Assembly: GCA_031264825.1 (NCBI GenBank)
Contig: JAISDL010000083.1
Location: forward strand, 1 to 5,932
Source: Accumulibacter sp.
GTDB lineage: Bacteria > Pseudomonadota > Gammaproteobacteria > Burkholderiales > Rhodocyclaceae
Length of the DNA stretch: 5,932 bases
Direction of reading: 5' to 3'
Notes under the pieces: generated by a model
What the model was told of the DNA's origin: nothing
What the model saw: the letters and a program-made list of their open reading frames with translations, nothing else
Databases searched by the model: none
Made by a program: the position numbers and the translations under genes
Part shown: one piece after another, positions 4,867 through 5,932 of the stretch
How the letters are laid out: the number at the start of each line of letters is the position of its first letter
Numbering within the stretch: the first letter of the stretch is position 1

Positions 4867-5655
4867 ATGGCGCATGAAAATCGCGCGCATTGTACGCTTC
4901 GCGCGACTCGGCGCGTTATCGTGTCGGTCTTTCTCGCAGGAGTCCTCGCTTTGCTTTTTTTCCTTGGCGCGGACGACGGCGGGGAACTGAAGGAAGCGGC
5001 GCCGATCGTCGTCCCCGCGTCGGTTGCCGAGCGATTGATCGAAGGCGACCTGATCTTTCGCATCGGCCACGGCTGGCAAAGCGAAGCGGTACGCGGCGCG
5101 GATCGGTCGAGCGCGGGGGAAAAGCGCGGAGACCCCTACAGCCATATCGGCATGTTGATCGGCGCCCCGGGGCGGTGGCGGGTGTTGCACGCCGTCCCGG
5201 CGGAAATTCCCGGCCGGGAAAACGCGGTGGTCATCGACTCGCTCGATTTTTTCCTCGCGCCTTCGCGCAATCGCGGCATCGCGATTTACCGCGTCGAGGC
5301 GAGCGACGGCACGCGCGCCGCCGCCGCGCGGTACGCGCTGCAACGCCTCGGCGCGCCGTTTCGCATCGTCGAGGACGACAAGGAAGGACAGTACTGCACG
5401 ACGCTGATCTGGTACGCGTGGCAACGCGCCGGCGTCGACCTCGGCGCGCGCTTCGAACATCTCTCGGTCCCGCTCGCTTCGGGACTCTACCTCTTGCCGC
5501 ACAGCCTGCGCACGGCCAAAGCTTTGCGTCCGATCTACGTTTCAGGGATCAGGAATCAGGAGACAGAGGACAGGAGACAGAGAATTCTTGCGGCCTTCGG
5601 CCGGAGAAGAATCTTTGATAACCCGATCGGTTTTCATCTGCCCTCCGAACCCTGA
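4867..5655 (+). CDS. YiiX-like NlpC/P60-superfamily cysteine hydrolase with repeat-encoded tail
   Basis: This 262-residue protein has a basic N-terminus and one hydrophobic segment (about residues 17-34) that acts as signal or membrane anchor, placing the enzyme in the periplasm. The domain matches the permuted papain-like YiiX/YebB group (Peptidase_C92 type): LIEGDLIFR (57-65), DPYSHIGMLIG (89-99) with probable catalytic His93, and GQYCTTLIWYAW (174-185) with probable nucleophile Cys177. Family members are amidases, peptidases or acyl-transfer enzymes; the substrate cannot be read here. GGGAAAGG (4848-4855) precedes the ATG by 11 bp. GTG at 4921 is an alternative start but would remove the basic region. 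From Ser226 the frame enters the heptad repeat (SGIRNQETEDRRQ), and the last 37 residues are repeat-encoded, with the stop inside the right heptads. The native C-terminus was probably near LRPIYV (220-225). Confidence 0.87.
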   Translation: MAHENRAHCTLRATRRVIVSVFLAGVLALLFFLGADDGGELKEAAPIVVPASVAERLIEGDLIFRIGHGWQSEAVRGADRSSAGEKRGDPYSHIGMLIGAPGRWRVLHAVPAEIPGRENAVVIDSLDFFLAPSRNRGIAIYRVEASDGTRAAAARYALQRLGAPFRIVEDDKEGQYCTTLIWYAWQRAGVDLGARFEHLSVPLASGLYLLPHSLRTAKALRPIYVSGIRNQETEDRRQRILAAFGRRRIFDNPIGFHLPSEP

Positions 5656-5700
5656 CCTCTGACCTCTGTCATCTGTCTCCTGTCTCCCGTTTCCTGATTA
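5542..5700 (-). repeat. Modular heptad-core-hairpin repeat, inverted copy
   Basis: Six left heptads (TCAGGGA, TCAGGAA, TCAGGAG, ACAGAGG, ACAGGAG, ACAGAGA; 5542-5583) are followed by a variant hairpin CGGCC-TTC-GGCCG (5591-5603), then the core in reverse orientation, CCGATCGGTTTTCAT (5623-5637), and seven right heptads (5652-5700). Core and hairpin are inverted relative to the copies at 3671 and 4264, while the heptad arms keep the same sense (TCAG left, CTGA right). The first 114 bases are read as the end of the upstream hydrolase gene. Confidence 0.85.
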
Positions 5701-5797
5701 CGGGGGACTTCGCTGGACACCGGACTTTGCTCCGATGTTGTGGCTCTCGTAACCTCAGATCAACCTATACCCTTGCGGTCATTTTATCCGCCGTTGT
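5701..5797. other. Gene-free stretch, nothing recognised
   Basis: No start-to-stop frame of useful length, tRNA or clear repeat is visible on either strand. It separates the inverted modular repeat from the GTTGGG hairpin repeat. Confidence 0.5.
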
Positions 5798-5824
5798 GTT
5801 GGGCTTCGCTTCGCTCAGCCCAAC
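5798..5824 (-). repeat. 27-bp GTTGGG...CCCAAC hairpin repeat, copy 2
   Basis: GTTGGGCT (5798-5805) and AGCCCAAC (5817-5824) are a perfect 8-bp inverted repeat around an 11-base loop of TCGCT units. In reverse complement it matches 68-94 at 24 of 27 positions. Here the stem is perfect, whereas copy 1 has one arm mismatch. No T-run follows in either direction. Confidence 0.8.
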
Positions 5825-5852
5825 GATCATGGCGCGAATCGGTGCCACCCCG

Positions 5853-5932
5853 TATAATGAAACATTGCCAGTGATTCACCGACCTCCGAGTTAGAGGCAC
5901 CAAGAGGGGGTGCTTGGCCGAGGTGGCGGGTT
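5853..5932 (+). promoter_or_regulatory. Possible -10 box and structured leader running off the window
   Basis: A perfect TATAAT (5853-5858) lacks a recognisable -35. Downstream, CCTC (5883-5886) can pair with GAGG (5894-5897), and GCACC (5897-5901) with GGTGC (5909-5913). These could be leader hairpins of a gene beyond position 5932. No known riboswitch or RNA family is recognised, and the partial sequence does not allow a call. Confidence 0.3.

Noticed and set aside
4874..4990. Alternative start MKIARIVRFARLGAL for the hydrolase
   Set aside because: It looks signal-like but is out of frame with the hydrolase domain and ends at 4990. The in-frame ATG at 4867 gives a good basic-plus-hydrophobic N-terminus without a frameshift.
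5834..5852. T-box-like GGGTGGCACCG on the minus strand
   Set aside because: The match to the T-box antiterminator motif stops after ACCG, and no minus-strand gene or terminator follows it.
5917..5932. Possible 5' end of a tRNA-Leu (GCCGAGGTGGCG)
   Set aside because: The first 12 bases resemble a tRNA-Leu acceptor and D-stem, but the next bases put G where the nearly invariant A14 should be, and the rest lies outside the window.

Overview
The window looks like GC-rich chromosomal DNA from a bacterium, most likely a betaproteobacterium. The RNase PH, RdgB and HemW proteins read like betaproteobacterial versions, and the order rph-rdgB-hemW is familiar from that class (recalled, not searched). 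The standard genetic code applies: TGG encodes conserved tryptophans and TGA ends several genes.

Layout. 1-286: no gene, but stacked repeats (a GC hairpin, a 27-bp GTTGGG hairpin, a 9-mer inverted repeat and a heptanucleotide tract). 287-893, minus strand: a type II toxin-antitoxin operon, toxin first. The RelE/HigB-like toxin (893-555) has an in-frame TGA at codon 51 but is otherwise intact, and the HTH antitoxin (586-287) is whole. 894-1107: a C-rich/G-rich hairpin and a heptad tract that runs up to the rph start codon. 1108-3747, plus strand: the compact operon rph, rdgB, hemW (tRNA 3' end trimming, nucleotide-pool cleaning, heme chaperone). 3888-4241: a small cysteine-containing lipoprotein of unknown function. 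4413-4826 and 4867-5655: a DUF4878-like lipoprotein and a YiiX-like, NlpC/P60-superfamily cysteine hydrolase, probably co-transcribed. 5656-5932: no gene seen; repeats, then a possible promoter and structured leader for something beyond the right edge.

The most unusual feature is a modular dispersed repeat. It has degenerate 7-bp tandem repeats (TCAGGAA-like on one side, CTGATTC-like on the other) around a core containing ATGAAAACCGATCGG and a perfect GC hairpin with a GAA/TTC loop. Two complete plus-strand copies (3671-3814, 4264-4373), one inverted copy (5542-5700) and one rearranged inverted copy (1-286) lie in this 6 kb, with a solo heptad tract at 1072-1106. They lie between transcription units and never inside tightly spaced gene pairs. 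They also reach into genes: the C-terminal tails of HemW and of the YiiX-like hydrolase are encoded by the repeat, and both stop codons lie inside it. I do not recognise the family; this is the best candidate here for something undescribed.
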